Assembly: GCA_039654915.1 (NCBI GenBank) | Contig: CM077594.1 | Coordinates: 45,647,001-45,711,000, forward strand | Length of the DNA: 64,000 nucleotides | Source of the DNA: Aquilaria yunnanensis | Taxonomy: Eukaryota > Streptophyta > Magnoliopsida > Malvales > Thymelaeaceae | Direction: 5' to 3' | Shown here: positions 22,091 through 33,015 of the stretch, in pieces | Layout of the letters: every line of letters starts with the position of its first letter | Position numbering within the stretch: position 1 is the stretch's first letter | Made by a program: the position numbers and the translations under genes | Notes under the pieces: generated by a model | The model's database searches: none | Told to the model about the DNA's origin: nothing | What the model saw: the letters and a program-made list of their open reading frames with translations, nothing else

Positions 22091-23280
22091 GATTCATCGT
22101 CATGAATGTCCCGTCCTCGTACAACGCCATCCTTGGAAGGCAGACAATGGGGAATCTGTATATTCGCCCTGATGTGAAGTACTTGACTGTCACATTCGCC
22201 ACCAAGGATGGAGATGCAGAGGTAGTCATAGACCAAGCCGAGGTAAGAAAGGTATTTGTAAAAGCGCGAAAAGCTATGGCAAGCAACTTCGCGCAAACGA
22301 TCGAGGCAAGGGCACCAGAAAAAGACGAAGAAGAAGATCTCGCCAAAACAGAAACGGAAGCAATAGAGCTTGTCCCAGGTCAATCTACCCGGATAGGGAA
22401 GAGCTTGGCCGAAGGTGACAAGGAAAAACTTGTATCCTTTCTGCTGGAAAATAAATATCTGTTTGCCTACTCGCCAAAAGATATGCCGGGGGTGAACCCT
22501 GGCATAATACAGCATAGCCTCAAAGTAAGTCCGGAAGCAAGGCTTGTCCGGCAAAAGAAACAAAGCATCTCAGCCCACAAAAGCAACTTTGTCAAAACCG
22601 AAGTCCAGCGTCTCCTAGATGCTGAAGTTATCAGGGAGGTCAAGTACCCCGAGTGGTTAAGCAACGTGGTCATCGCCACAAAAGAAGGTAGCAGCAAACT
22701 CCGGATGTGCATCGACTTCAGAAACTTGAACGATGCTTGCCCGAAAGACTCATACCCTCTACCGCCAGTAGATCAACTAGTAGATTCAACTGCTGAATAT
22801 GGGCTCCTAAGTTTCCTAGACACCTTCAGTGGCTACCATCAGATAAGGATGGACCCCGAAGATGAAGAGAAGACTGCCTTCATCACCGAGGGAGGAACAT
22901 ACTGCTATATCAAGATGCCATTCGGGCTCAAAAATGCAGGAGCCACCTACCAGAGGCTGACGAACAAGGTCTTCAAAGGCCAAATAGGGAGAAACATGGA
23001 GGTGTATGTTGATGATATGATAGTCAAAAGCAAGCTGCCTGACTACCACGTTGCAGATTTAGAGTAAACCTTCCAAAAGCTCTGAGCCTTCGGGATCCGC
23101 CTTAATCCTGAGAAATGCATCTTCGGGGTGACCTCGGGAAAATTTCCTGGGTACATGCTATCCGAAAGAGGCATCGACGCTAACCCCGAGAAGATTAAGG
23201 CTCTGCTTAAGTCCCGAACTCCTGCCACAGTCAAAGATGTGCAGAGACTCACCGGAAGAATAACCTCTCTGAGCAGATTC
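22033..23280 (+). pseudogene. pol: Tat-4 reverse transcriptase
   Basis: Open from 22033 to a TAA at 23067. Motifs: QRLLDAEVIREVKYPEWLSN, KLRMCIDFRNLNDACPKDSYP, DTFSGYHQIRM, YCYIKMPFGLKNAGATYQR and the catalytic YVDDMIVKS (23005-23030). After the stop, RLNPEKCIFGVTSGKFPGYM and the thumb/connection region follow. There is a further TGA at about 23083. The catalytic core is complete in this copy, unlike Tat-5. Confidence 0.92.
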
Positions 23281-24050
23281 ATTTCTAGGTACGGAGATAG
23301 GTGTAGACCTTTCTTCAAAGTCCTCACAAAGGCAACAAAAATGGAAGGCGACCTCGGAAGAAATGATCATCCTTGGGATGAAGATTGCCAAAAGGCCTGG
23401 GAAGAACTCAAAGTCTACCTGGCCAGCCTGCCGACTCTGCGACAACCTCGGAAGGGAGAGCCCCTCGTACTGTACCTCGCCGTCACAGAAAAAGCTGTAA
23501 GCTCGGTCCTCGCGAAGGAAGAAGGGTCAAAGCAATGGCCGGTCTACTATGTCAGCAAGTCCCTGCATGGCGCCGAAGTCAGGTACCCTTTGCTTCAAAA
23601 AGCTATATACGCCTTGGTGCTTGCAGGGAGAAGGCTGCGACCATACTTTCAGGATCACCCCATCATCGTCCGAAGTAGTCTGCCGCTACGGGATGTCATG
23701 AAGAGAGTAGATCATTCGGGAAGGCTCTTTAAGTGGTGCATAGAGCTGGGCGAACACGAAATTACGTATGAGCCTCGGAAGGCCATAAAAGCTCAAGGCG
23801 TATTATCAGGGGCCCCGAAGGCCTGGAGGTAATGAAGGCTATCAAGTTCAGCTTCAACGTCACCAACAAAGTAGCTAAGTATGAAGCCCTCATAGCAGGA
23901 GATTATGGGGCGAAGGACCCAATTTTGGCAAAGTATCATGAGCTAGTAGCAAAGCTCATCCAAGAGTTTGACGCCGTACGGATCGAAAATGTACCTCGGC
24001 GGAATAACACTGAGGCAGATTGCTTGGCAAAGTCAAAAGCATATACCGAG
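23281..24050 (+). pseudogene. pol: Tat-4 RNase H and remnant of second (archaeal-type) RNase H
   Basis: The first RNase H region is open: LVLYLAVTEKAVSSVL, YYVSKSLHGAEVRYPLLQKAIYALV and PLRDVMKRVDHSGRLFKWCIEL. The second RNase H, known from Tat-type elements, has lost two pieces by comparison with Tat-5. The start (ALADFIAEIP...LHVDGTS) is removed at about 23798 and the segment before DYGAKDP at about 23901. KVAKYEALIAG and NNTEADCLA survive. The first catalytic Asp of the second domain is therefore gone. Confidence 0.8.
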
Positions 24051-25340
24051 GTGCTAGACCATCCGAGCATCTCAGTGCTGAGCATGACGACCTCGGGAAC
24101 AGGATGGAAAGACCCAATAAAAAGATGCCTCACAGAGAATTTGCTCCCCGAAGACCCCGGCGATGCTGCAAGACTGCGAAGACGCTCCGGAAGATTCTTT
24201 CTGATTGGTGAAGAGTTATATCGGCAGGGATATGCGAATCTGCTGCAAAGATGTATGGATGAAAAGGATACCAAAATGGTCCTTGAAGAAGTTCACGAAG
24301 GCATGTGTGGTTCACACATTGGAACTGATGTCCTGGCAGCAGTGATACTCCCCCAAGGATACTTCTAGCCTACCCTGAGAAAGGACGCAAGACAGTTCGT
24401 CCGGAAATGTGGTAGCTGCCAGAGACACGCGAAAATCCAGAGGACACCCTCGGAAATGGTAACTTCGGCAGACTATCCTTGGCCCTTCACAGTCTGGGGA
24501 ATAGACCTTATTGGGCCACTCCCCACAGCACCCGGAGGCGTGAAATTCTGCGTTGTAGTAGTGGACTATTTCTGAAAGTGGGTGGAGGCAGAACCACTAG
24601 CAACTATCTCGGCAAAAGAAGTGCAGAAGTTCCTACGAAAGAACATCGTATGCAGATTTGGCATACCGAGGGTACTAGTAGCTGATAATGGATCCCAGTT
24701 CACAGACAAAGGATTCCAAGAATTCATCAGCGACCTTGGAATAAAGATGCACTTCGCCCCAGTAGCTCACCCCCAAAGCAACGGGCAGGTGGAACTATCG
24801 AACAGGACCATAAAAGATGGCCTGAAAAAGAGACTAGGGGAAGCCAAAGGGAAATGGCCAGGAGAACTCCAAAGTGTATTATGGAGCTACCGAACGAGGC
24901 CCCGAAGAGCCACAGGGGAGACTCCTTTCTCACTCATCTTTGGAACAGAGGCCATTATCCCACTAGAGGTAGTTCAACCTTCAGTACGGGTGCAAGTATT
25001 TGATGAAGGTGGTAATGACCTCGGCCTGAGAACCAATCTCGATCTTGTGACCGAACACAGAGAAATAGCCGAGCTGAGAAGAAAAGCTTTTCAGCAAAGA
25101 GTGACCACGGCTGTAAACTTACGGGCCAGGCCAAAAGAAATCAAGAAGGGAGACCTCGTTCTCCGAAAGGCCGACTTCGCACCCCAAAGGCCATCCCATG
25201 GCGTACTTCGCACAAATTGAGAAGGACCTTGTCTGGTTCTCGATGAAGTACGAAAAGGCGTGTACAAGCTTGGCGACGCCGAAGGCGTAGAATTGAAGAA
25301 CACTTGGCATTCAGACGCCTTGAAAAAATTCTACGCTTAA
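24051..25340 (+). pseudogene. pol: Tat-4 integrase
   Basis: The zinc-binding part is visible (VHEGMCGSHIGTD, CGSCQRHAKIQR near 24410). Catalytic residues are in WGIDLIGP, ADNGSQFTDKGF and GQVELSNRT. The C-terminal part (KGDLVLRKADF, YKLGDAEGVELKN) ends at the TAA at 25338-25340. Internal stops: 24367 (TAG for Trp), 24572 (TGA for Ser) and 25218 (TGA for Trp). Confidence 0.9.
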
Positions 25341-25459
25341 GGTTGAGCGGAGGAGTTATGTTGTACAGAATGGCCTTGAGAAAAATTCTTAAGTGTACAG
25401 AAATTATGCAAAACAGAATTCCGCAAAGGTGCTCGCCATGATAAAGCGTAGATATATGA

Positions 25460-25900
25460 CTTTCTGAAGTCCCTTGAGCCATCACGCTCGGGAAGGATGG
25501 AAAACAAAAATCTCGCAGAAGTACTCGCCATAGCCAGCGCAGAGATAATTTTCCGAACTCCCTTGAGCAACATGCTCGGGAAAATGGGAAGTGAAAAATC
25601 TCGCGAAAGGTTTTCCAAAGTCCCTTGAGCAAACATGCTCGGGACAACTGGAAAAATGAAAAAATTTGACTGATGGTTTTCCGAAGTCCCTTGAGCAATC
25701 ATGTTCGGGGCAAATTGGAAATGCAAAAGCCTGCAAAAAGACTTAGTCAAATTTTTTCAGGCCTTCCAGAAAGTCTTTCGAGCAAGCGTACTCGGCACAA
25801 AGGAAGGTAAAAAAGTTTTTTTAAATCGCAGGTTTTCCGAAGTCTCTTGAGCAAACGTGTTCGGGACAATGGAAATGAAGAAACTTGCAAGAAAAGACTT
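25460..25900. repeat. Six-unit stem-loop repeat array between pol and aORF (Tat-4)
   Basis: Six degenerate repeats, each with a core such as CCCTTGAGCA-loop-TGCTCGGG, start at about 25471, 25560, 25621, 25687, 25775 and 25843. Spacings are 89, 61, 66, 88 and 68 bp. Each core can form a hairpin on either strand. The array lies between the stops of the convergent pol and aORF. Tat-5 has the same six units with matching spacing. Function unknown: 3'-end formation for both transcripts, or a satellite-like 3' region as known in Tat/Ogre elements. Confidence 0.8.
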
Positions 25901-26002
25901 AGCCAAAAAATCTTCATTAAGAGCAAAGCTGTTTTACAGTAAAGAACTGCCCGAAGAAGGATTACAAAATAGAACGGAAGGAAAAAGGGGCCCTAAAATA
26001 GC

Positions 26003-28413
26003 CTAAGGGTTCGTGGCGTCCCGAGAGCCACTCGTCTGCCCGCCCTTTTCCACCACCTTCGGCGCTGGAATTGAAGGAGGAAGTTTCAGATGTTCGACCT
26101 TGGACCATTTCCACCGAGGTCCCCCAGGAATGTTTAGACCCTCTAGAAAAGAGAGGTCCAGATCTGGGAACCTCTGGAGAACCTGGTGCCGAGCAAGGCA
26201 GAAGCCGTCCTGGAATGCGACCTTGCTCATCTGATCAGACTTGTTCTTCTCAAGCTCGAGGTCGTCAAGCTCGTCCTTCAGATCCGCAACCTCCTCCTCC
26301 AGCGCCTTTATCTGCTCCTCCCCCTTCGGCTCCTTCTTCAACAACTCGACCTCGGCCCGGAGAGCGTTATTCTCACACGTCAACGACACTATACGGCCGT
26401 CAGAACCAGCCTTGTGCTGGAGAAGATCTTCGTTGGCGGCGAGCATCCCCTTTATTTGGTCACCGAGGTCAGCGATCTTCCTGGAAGAGTCCTTTTGAAG
26501 TTCTTATTTTTCCTTCCGGAACTCTTCCCGAAGGGCAGCTACTTCTTTCTCAGCAGCCTCTTTCAGCTGTTGGTTTTTGGCGACCGACTCCGCGAGTGCG
26601 GTCCTCATCTCATTCATGGTTCGAGTGGCCGAAGTTCGAAAAGCAACCTCCCTGGCCACCCGAACTTGGAGAAAGGCGATGTACCCCATCAGCTGCAAAA
26701 AATAAACGCAAGGTCAGTAAGAGCCAAACACTTAGGAAAAGATTGAAGGGAAAGAGCTGTGAAGGATATACCTGAGCAGCATGCTCGGTGATCTTTGTGG
26801 CGAGGGTGTTATCCCCCGCGTGGGCCGCCGCTATAGCCTTGAAGGAGGCCTCGGTGAGCACCCCCTTCGAAATTTCCTTAGCCATTTGAGGAACGTCCTC
26901 GGAGTACATATTCATGTCCTCCGTCAACGTCCAAAAAGGCTCCTTGGGTATCTTCCCTTGTGGGATTTTGGCATCCCTAAGAGCTCGTTTCCGAGCGTGA
27001 TCGGCCACCCAGCCAGGGGTAGTCAACTCCCCTGCGTGATAAGAATGAGAAGGAGATTAAAGACAAAGAAGCCAATCCAGAAAAAACAAAGGAAGTACAC
27101 TTTGTCTGGAAACAAACCTGGCGGAACCTAGACAACATCGTCCTCGGAGTCCTCGGCCGAAATGCCCTTGCCCTTCCACTTGCGCCGCTCCTCGGCAGAA
27201 GGTACTTCTACCACTACATCAAGGAGGGCCTGTGACGCGGTAGGACTCTGAGGAGCGACGTCGGTCGAAGGGACCTCGGAAGCAGCAGCCTCAGACTCCG
27301 GAATCTCGGCTGCCCCAGGCTCCTCGGCAGTCTCCTCGGGATTTTCCTCTAAAGGAGCCTGGGCAGCTCTCTTTGCCCGTTTCCTCGAAGTTCCCGCGCC
27401 AGTAGACTTCCGCCTTCGGGAAGACGCCTTGTTCGTCTGATCGCCCTTCTCCACCTGGCCGGTGAAAAGGGACTTGTAATAGGCGGCAGTCGCGTCGCCC
27501 ATGTCTAAAAAAGGAGAAAAACATCAGCGTAAGTCCAAGGAAAGAACAGTAAAGGAGTAGAAGATAACTCACTTTCGGCAAGCGCTTTGAAAGAAATTTC
27601 CTCCTTAAGAAGCTTGACCAACCAGGAATCCTTCCCGGCAATGGCAGGAGCTGGCATCTCGAGGTCAGTCTCGTGCTCCTTTACCACCTTTAGCTCCCGA
27701 AGGACCTCTTCGGTCATCAACCTCCAGTTGATTGGAAAAGGGTAAAGGGCGAGCGGAACGACCTCGGGATCCCAGTCAGAGACAGCCCGAATGCGGGCGT
27801 CGAAATCCGCGAATAAGGGAGCTAACTCTGGGGTCAGCAGCATCCTCGGATCAGCAACGTCCACATCCAGTGTTCCCTGAGCCCATTTGGTCGGAACGTA
27901 CGACCAGGCCTCGTCCATCTTCATGAAGAAAAACTTCTGTTGCCACCCCCGCCAGCTATCTTTAGTGGCGAAGGTGAACATGAATTTCTTGCTCCCGGAT
28001 CCCCGAGGTAGCATGAAATATAAGCCACCCTTCGGGACCACAGAGAGCTTGTAATACTGCATAAAGATTCTGAAATTCGGTTCTATCCCGAAGACGCCAC
28101 ACATGCAGAGGTAGGCGTTAAAATAGCAGAACGAGTTCGGGGGAAGCTGGTTCACAGCAATGCCATGAAATTTGCAGAACTCGCACACCATCTTCGGGGG
28201 AGGATACCGAAGACCCGCCTTCAGCTGGGCTCGAAAAATGGTAACCTCCTTACTGTGGTTTCAAAAAGCATAATGGCTAGAACGAGGCAGCCTAGTAATG
28301 GCGTAAGAGGAAAGAAAGAATTTTTTCTTCCACCTCTCTAACTTTTCAGGGGTGGTGCAACAAGGATGGGCTAAAAGAGGCTGCCAGCTCTCAGGAATGG
28401 TCATTTTCGACAT
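26003..28413 (-). pseudogene. Tat-4 antisense gene (aORF), four exons, two stops
   Basis: Exons inferred at 28413-27573, 27504-27118, 27031-26772 and 26692-26003. Donors are GTGAGTTA, GTTTGTTT and GTATATCC; acceptors are TTTAG, CGCAG and TTGCAG. Exon 1 carries the domain with FHGIAVNQLPPNSF, MCGVFGIEPNF and LPRGSGSKKFMF, resembling 'putative gypsy type transposon' (transposase_28). Exon 2 is acidic with a basic nuclear-signal-like run (RRRKSTGAGTSRKRAKR). Exon 3 has IPKEPFWTLTEDMNMY. Exon 4 is a coiled coil ending WSKVEHLKLPPS. Stops: TGA in exon 1 before Met at 28191, and GAG-to-TAG at the end of exon 2. From 28191 no frameshift is needed. Function unknown. Confidence 0.85.
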
Positions 28414-28664
28414 AAAATGAGTTTTGAAAATGGAAGAAAACAGTTTCCAGAGAAAAACTCAAAAGAACACAGGGATCAAAGCGCTCTGAAAAACAAAAAC
28501 CCGCCGAAAGATTTGCCAAAATCTGAGGACGCCGTCGTGAAAGCTGGCTGAAAAAAGCTCTGATTAAGGTAGCTCTGCCACAGAAAGCAAGAAAGTGCAA
28601 GAACAGGGGCAAAGCAGAGAGAAGAGCAGAAGAGAAAGCAAAAGGAACTTATGATGGAGTGGGC

Positions 28665-28672
28665 TATTTATA
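28665..28672 (-). promoter_or_regulatory. TATA box of Tat-4 antisense gene
   Basis: TATAAATA on the minus strand, followed by agcccactcc, about 255 bp upstream of the aORF ATG. The same sequence and distance occur in Tat-5. Confidence 0.65.
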
Positions 28673-29199
28673 AGCCAGAGATGGGTAACCGAAACATCGT
28701 CATAAGTACCCTTTGGAGGCAAACCGTCGCCGTAACTGCTCTCTGCACCTGAAAAGGCACGCCCTCTGTAATCGACGCGACTCTCCTCCAATGGCAAAGC
28801 GCCACGTGTCAACCGCTGCGCGAAAATGGGGGACACGTCCTCCAAACGTCCTTTGAAAGCTGGGACACGTCTTCTGACATCCCTGGAAAACTGGGACGCG
28901 CCGCTCAGACTGACACGCTTGGCCAAACAGACCTGCAGAAACAAAGAGCAGGCCACCTCGAGGATGCCAAGAAACAGGCTATGGCCGAACAGCCCATGAC
29001 CTTCGGGCAAGAGGTGTATCTTCGGCACAGGCTCCACCTCGAAGACACCAAAGAACAGGCCAAGGCCGAAGAGCCCATGATCTTCGGGCAAAAGGCGCAT
29101 CCTCGGAACAGGTTAAGCTTCCAAAGAAACTCCCATACACAACCTCAAAAAGAGATGCAAAACCGAAGTCCTCACTTCGGCTTTCCAAAGGGGGGCATG
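28673..29199. other. Tat-4 region upstream of the antisense promoter, with PPT
   Basis: No gene recognised. It contains several acgtgtc motifs (for example 28803), an inverted repeat ccgaag...cttcgg (29163-29180) and the polypurine tract aaaggggggcatg ending at 29199. Confidence 0.65.
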
Positions 29200-30078
29200 T
29201 GATAGCCAAACGCTATCGCCTCTATCTGGCCGAACTCCCTGCGACAATGATGGCCAGAAGAAGCTGGCGCTACCCGAGAAAAGGTGCGATTAGGCACCTC
29301 GGGAGATAGCCAAAGAGCTCCGAGCCCGGCACGCCAGGAAACCCCGAGGACACTACTCGCCCCCCAAGGTTGTGAACATATCGCCTTCGGAAAAGCGGCA
29401 CCAGAAATAGCGAGCCGAACATGATATCCCCGAAGGCGGAACTCCCTGAAACTGGGAACCCCCGAACTGAGGGCTTGTTTCCCGAAGAGGCTCTGTCCAA
29501 ACTAGAGGACGACCTCACCTAGGGACCTCGGGAGTACGGCAGGAGCGTTTATTGAAGCATTTAAGGAAGCCTCTGACACGTCCTTTCATAGACGTCATAA
29601 AGTCGCCTGAATAGGCGCTCTGACATACGGACGCCACCAGAATCACATCATGGCCCATCTCAGCACGTGGCTCAGGACAACTTGCTACCAGTTATCTGTC
29701 TCCTACGCCCAGAAACTCAGGGAACATCCGACCGAACACGTGTCATGATCTGAACGGGCTAGGCACTCCTTTAAATACCAGGAATTAATACTTGGCAGGA
29801 GGCTGGTTGGTTGGCCAAACACTGCTCCCACACTCTGAGAAAACTACCAGGCGAGACTCTTCAGCCCTTTGTGCTATTTCCTCTGCCTTTTCTCAGCCAC
29901 CACTGACTTGGGCGTCGGAGGCTCCCCCCCCGGAAAAACACTCCGGGGGCCTCCTAACCCTTTGTTTCTGAGCTTTCAGGCACTCTCCTTCGGGCTATCC
30001 ATTCCACCAGGCGTTCTTCCTCCCAGAAGTCTCTCCACCAGTCACCATGACTATAAACGATGAGGCCCCTGGCCATCA
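29200..30078 (+). mobile_element. Tat-4 3' LTR (879 bp)
   Basis: TGATAGCC...GGCCATCA. U3 has an intact G-box (gaacacgtgtcatgatctga, 29734-29753) about 20 bp before a TATA-like tttaaata, and U5 has the stem-loop at 29917-29954. The ATG that starts gag in the 5' copy is present at 30047. It abuts a foreign LTR fragment at 30079. No TSD can be tested because the left LTR is truncated. Confidence 0.9.
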
Positions 30079-30353
30079 CAAGTTCTCTAACTTGTACCCA
30101 TATGTAGACTACATATCTCATATTAATCTCCACATATGCTAGTTGTTATGTATTATTGCAACCCGCTCAACAATAATACTAGACTAGGGACGTTTAAGAA
30201 TATCATTATTCTAGGGTTACAATTATGTTTATTACGTTACGCAGAAACGAAACAACAAACATAATTGCTGGATTAATGCCTTAATAAAATATCATGACTC
30301 AATGTGCAAAAATACAATCATCTCATGATTGGCTTTTGGGCACAACACTAACA
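30079..30353 (-). mobile_element. Unclassified LTR fragment inserted in Tat-3 aORF
   Basis: Read on the minus strand it begins TGTTAGTGTTGTGCCC at 30353. The flanking tcgac (30354-30358) matches the intact site in the Tat-2 aORF, so 30353 is an insertion end. The other end is cut by Tat-4 at 30079, beside a short palindrome (CAAGTT...AACTTG). I see no coding sequence. A copia-type LTR is possible from the start motif, but I cannot classify it. Confidence 0.5.
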
Positions 30354-31363
30354 TCGACCTAGGCCTGAAGATCAGTATTATCAGTGAGGGCCTTCTTTAG
30401 GAGAGCAGAGTCCTCTTTCTCCTCCTGGTAGGCCTCATTGGTTGAAGTTAGCTCGACGACCTTCGCATCGAGGTCAGACATCTTCTAGGAGAAATCCTTT
30501 AAGAGTTCCTCTTGACCCTTCAAGAACTCCTCCCGAAACTTGGCAATCTCCTCCTTGGCTATTTTCCTCAACTCGACGTTCTTAACGACTGAGTTGGCAC
30601 AAAATACCTTGGCCTTCTCCAGACAATCTTCGGCCCAAGATCGGACCGAAGACTGTTTCGCTGTCCAAGCTCTGAAATATCCACTGTATGCCAAGAGCTT
30701 CAAAAAAAGGACATTTGGTGAAGTTTTACAAAAGAAAACTAAACACTCAGAACAATTTGGAGAAAAGATGAAGGGCCTAAAGAATACCTAGGCAGCGTGT
30801 TGGGACATCCTCGTAGTGAGGACCTACTCGTTCGGGCATTCATCCACCAAAGACTTGAAAGTGGCTTGGGTGAGCACGCCCCTCGCCATTTGGGGAGCCA
30901 TTCGCTAGCTGTCTTCGGAGAACAAATTCATGTCCTCCGTGAAAGACCAGAAAGGCTCCCTTAGAACCTTATCCTTCGGGATATGGGAGTCCCGAAGGGC
31001 CAGCTTCCAAGTGTGCTCGACCATCTATGCCAAGGGCGCCAGTTCTGTTGGAAAGTCATGCCGCAGTTCCATCAGTACATTGTCCCTTAGCCATACATCT
31101 AAAAAGATGGAGAATGCTAAAAATGTTCGAATTTATAGAGAAATTGCTAAGGGGTAAACCTGGTGGGACCTCGGCGATGTCATTGTCCGAATCGTGGACT
31201 TCCTTGACTTCAGCAGGGACATGTTTGCCTTTGTTCATCTTCGCTCCTCGAGCTCCTCGGCCGAAGGGCCTCCTGCCGAAGTGCCAAAGATATCTTCCGA
31301 AGTGATGGGACTCCGGGGAGTGGAGCTGATGGCCAGCTCTGATGGTAGGTCGGCGTGGACCAG
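30354..31363 (-). pseudogene. Tat-3 antisense gene (aORF), 3' half
   Basis: Parallels Tat-2 at 4210-5190. From high to low coordinates: the end of exon 2 (HDSDNDIAEVPPG) with a donor at about 31159, an exon 3 remnant (DNVLMELR-like, FWSFTEDMN-like region broken by stops), and the beginning of the coiled-coil exon (KLLAYSGYFRAW to KGQEELLKDFS, 30703-30485). It is cut at 30354 by the foreign LTR. The 5' half is at 45310-46429, separated by Tekay-2 and Tat-5. Together they form one interrupted pseudogene. Confidence 0.8.
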
Positions 31364-31371
31364 AGGCTTGT
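31364..31371. repeat. Overlapping target-site duplications of Tekay-2 (AGGCT) and Tat-5 (CTTGT)
   Basis: AGGCT at 31364-31368 recurs at 45305-45309, flanking the Tekay-2 solo LTR. CTTGT at 31367-31371 recurs at 42040-42044, flanking Tat-5. The overlap shows Tat-5 landed on the first bases of the solo LTR. Confidence 0.9.
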
Positions 31372-32220
31372 TGATGCCCCAAGGCATCTTCGTTTGCTGT
31401 CATGTTGACAGGTGGAGAGACTTCCTGAGGAGGCGAGTGCCTGGAGCTCAGGTTTCCCAGCTGAGTGTGCCTGAAAAGCTCAAAGAAGAGGTTAGGGGGT
31501 CCCCGGTTTGCTTTTCCGGGGAGGACCCTCCGACGCCCAAGTCAGTTTTCTGAGTGAAGGTGGAGGAAGAACACTAAGGGATCAAGTGTCTTGCCTATTT
31601 TGTGTTTTCTCAGAGAGAGGAAAATGCCCCATCCTTTGCCCAGTCCCATTTCCTAGTATTTATAGGAGTAGCTGGTCCGTTCAGATCATGACACGTGTTC
31701 GGTCGGATTTGATCTGTCTCTTTGGACCTAGGGGACAGGCAGCCGTTTGCAGCCTCTTTTAGCCCTGGACCCGGACGGGTTGTGTCAGGACTGGGGCGGC
31801 TGCAGCGTGTCATTTCACCATTCAGATGTGACGTGTAGGGCTTATGGGCGACATGTCAGAGGCTCCTTAAATGCTTCCGTAAATCTCCTGCCGTACTCCC
31901 GAGGTCCCTGGGTGAGGTCGTCCTTTGGTACGGACAGAGCCTCTTCGGGAAACAAGCCCTGAGTTCGGGGGTTCCCAGCTTCAGGGAGTTCCACCTTCGG
32001 GGATATCATGTTCGGCTCGCTATCTCTGCTGCCACTTTTCCGAAGGCGATTTGCTCACGACCCTGGGGGGGCGAGTAGTGTCCTGGCGTGCCGGGCTCGG
32101 AGCTCTTCGGCTATCTCCCGAGGTGCTTGATCACACCTTTTCCCGGGTAGCGCCAGCTTCTTCTGGCCATTCTTGTGGCAGGGAGTTCGGCCAGATAGAG
32201 GCGATAGCGTTTGGCTATCA
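31372..32220 (-). mobile_element. Tat-5 3' LTR (849 bp)
   Basis: Same length as the 5' LTR at 41191-42039. By eye I count seven substitutions, six of them G in the 5' copy and A in this copy (plus strand). It has an intact G-box (31678-31702), TATA (31657-31664) and U5 stem-loop (31497-31528). It is flanked by CTTGT. Confidence 0.93.
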
Positions 32221-32765
32221 CATGCCCCCCTTTGGAAAGCCGAAGGAAGACTTCGGTTTTGCATCTCTTTCCTAGGTCGTCTATGGGAGTCTCTTTTGGA
32301 AGCATAACCTGTTCCGAGGATGTGCCTTTTGCCCGAAAATCACGGGCTCTTCGGCCTTGGCCCGTTCTTTGGTGCCTTCGAGGCGGAGCTTGTGCCGAAG
32401 ATACACCTCTTGCCCGAAGGTCATGGGCTGTTCGGCCATAGCCTGTCTCTTGGCGTCCTCAAGGTGGCCTGCTCTTTGTTTCTGCAGATCTGTTTGGCCA
32501 AGCGTGCCAGTCTGAGTGGTGCGCCCCAGTTTTCTAGGGATATCAGAAGACGTGTCCCAATCAGGGGACGTGTCCCGGATTTCAAGGGACGCTTGGAGGA
32601 CGTGTGCCCCATTTTTACGCAGCGGTTGACACTTGGCGCTTTGCCATTGGAGGAGAGTCGCGTCTGATACAGAGGGCGCGCCTTTTCAGGTGCAGAGAGC
32701 AGTTGCGGCGACGGTTCGCCTCCAAAGGGCACTTATGATGATGTTTCGGTTACCCACTTCTGACA
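32221..32765. other. Tat-5 region between 3' LTR and antisense promoter, with PPT
   Basis: The PPT (minus strand aaggggggcatg) adjoins the LTR. An inverted repeat ccgaag...cttcgg is at 32240-32256. There is no gene. Several acgtgtcc motifs (for example near 32570) resemble those in Tat-4. Confidence 0.65.
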
Positions 32766-32773
32766 TATAAATA
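32766..32773 (+). promoter_or_regulatory. TATA box of Tat-5 antisense gene
   Basis: TATAAATA followed by gcccattcc, 250 bp upstream of the aORF ATG at 33016. Its position is conserved with Tat-4. Confidence 0.65.
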
Positions 32774-33015
32774 GCCCATTCCATCATAAGTTCCTTTCGC
32801 TCTTTTCTCTGCTTTGCCTCTGTTCTTGCATTTTTTCTTGCTTTCTGTGGCGGAGCTTCCGTAATCAGAGCCTTTTTCCAGCCAACTTTCACGACGGCGT
32901 CCTCAGATTTTGGCAAATCTTTCGGTGGGTTTTTGTTTGCCAGCGCGTTTTGATCCCTGTGTTCTTCTGAGTTTTTCTCTGGAAACTGTTTTCTTCCGTT
33001 TTCAAACTCATTTTT

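Noticed and set aside
21769..22563. 264-codon minus-strand ORF
   Set aside because: Shadow of the Tat-4 protease-RT frame; composition follows from the codon bias of the real gene.
25460..25900. Regularly spaced repeats considered as CRISPR
   Set aside because: Repeats are degenerate, spacing is uneven and the context is a plant retrotransposon.
26071..26775. Long plus-strand ORFs opposite the Tat-4 aORF
   Set aside because: Shadow of the coiled-coil exon on the minus strand, which matches the Tat-5 copy in protein sequence.
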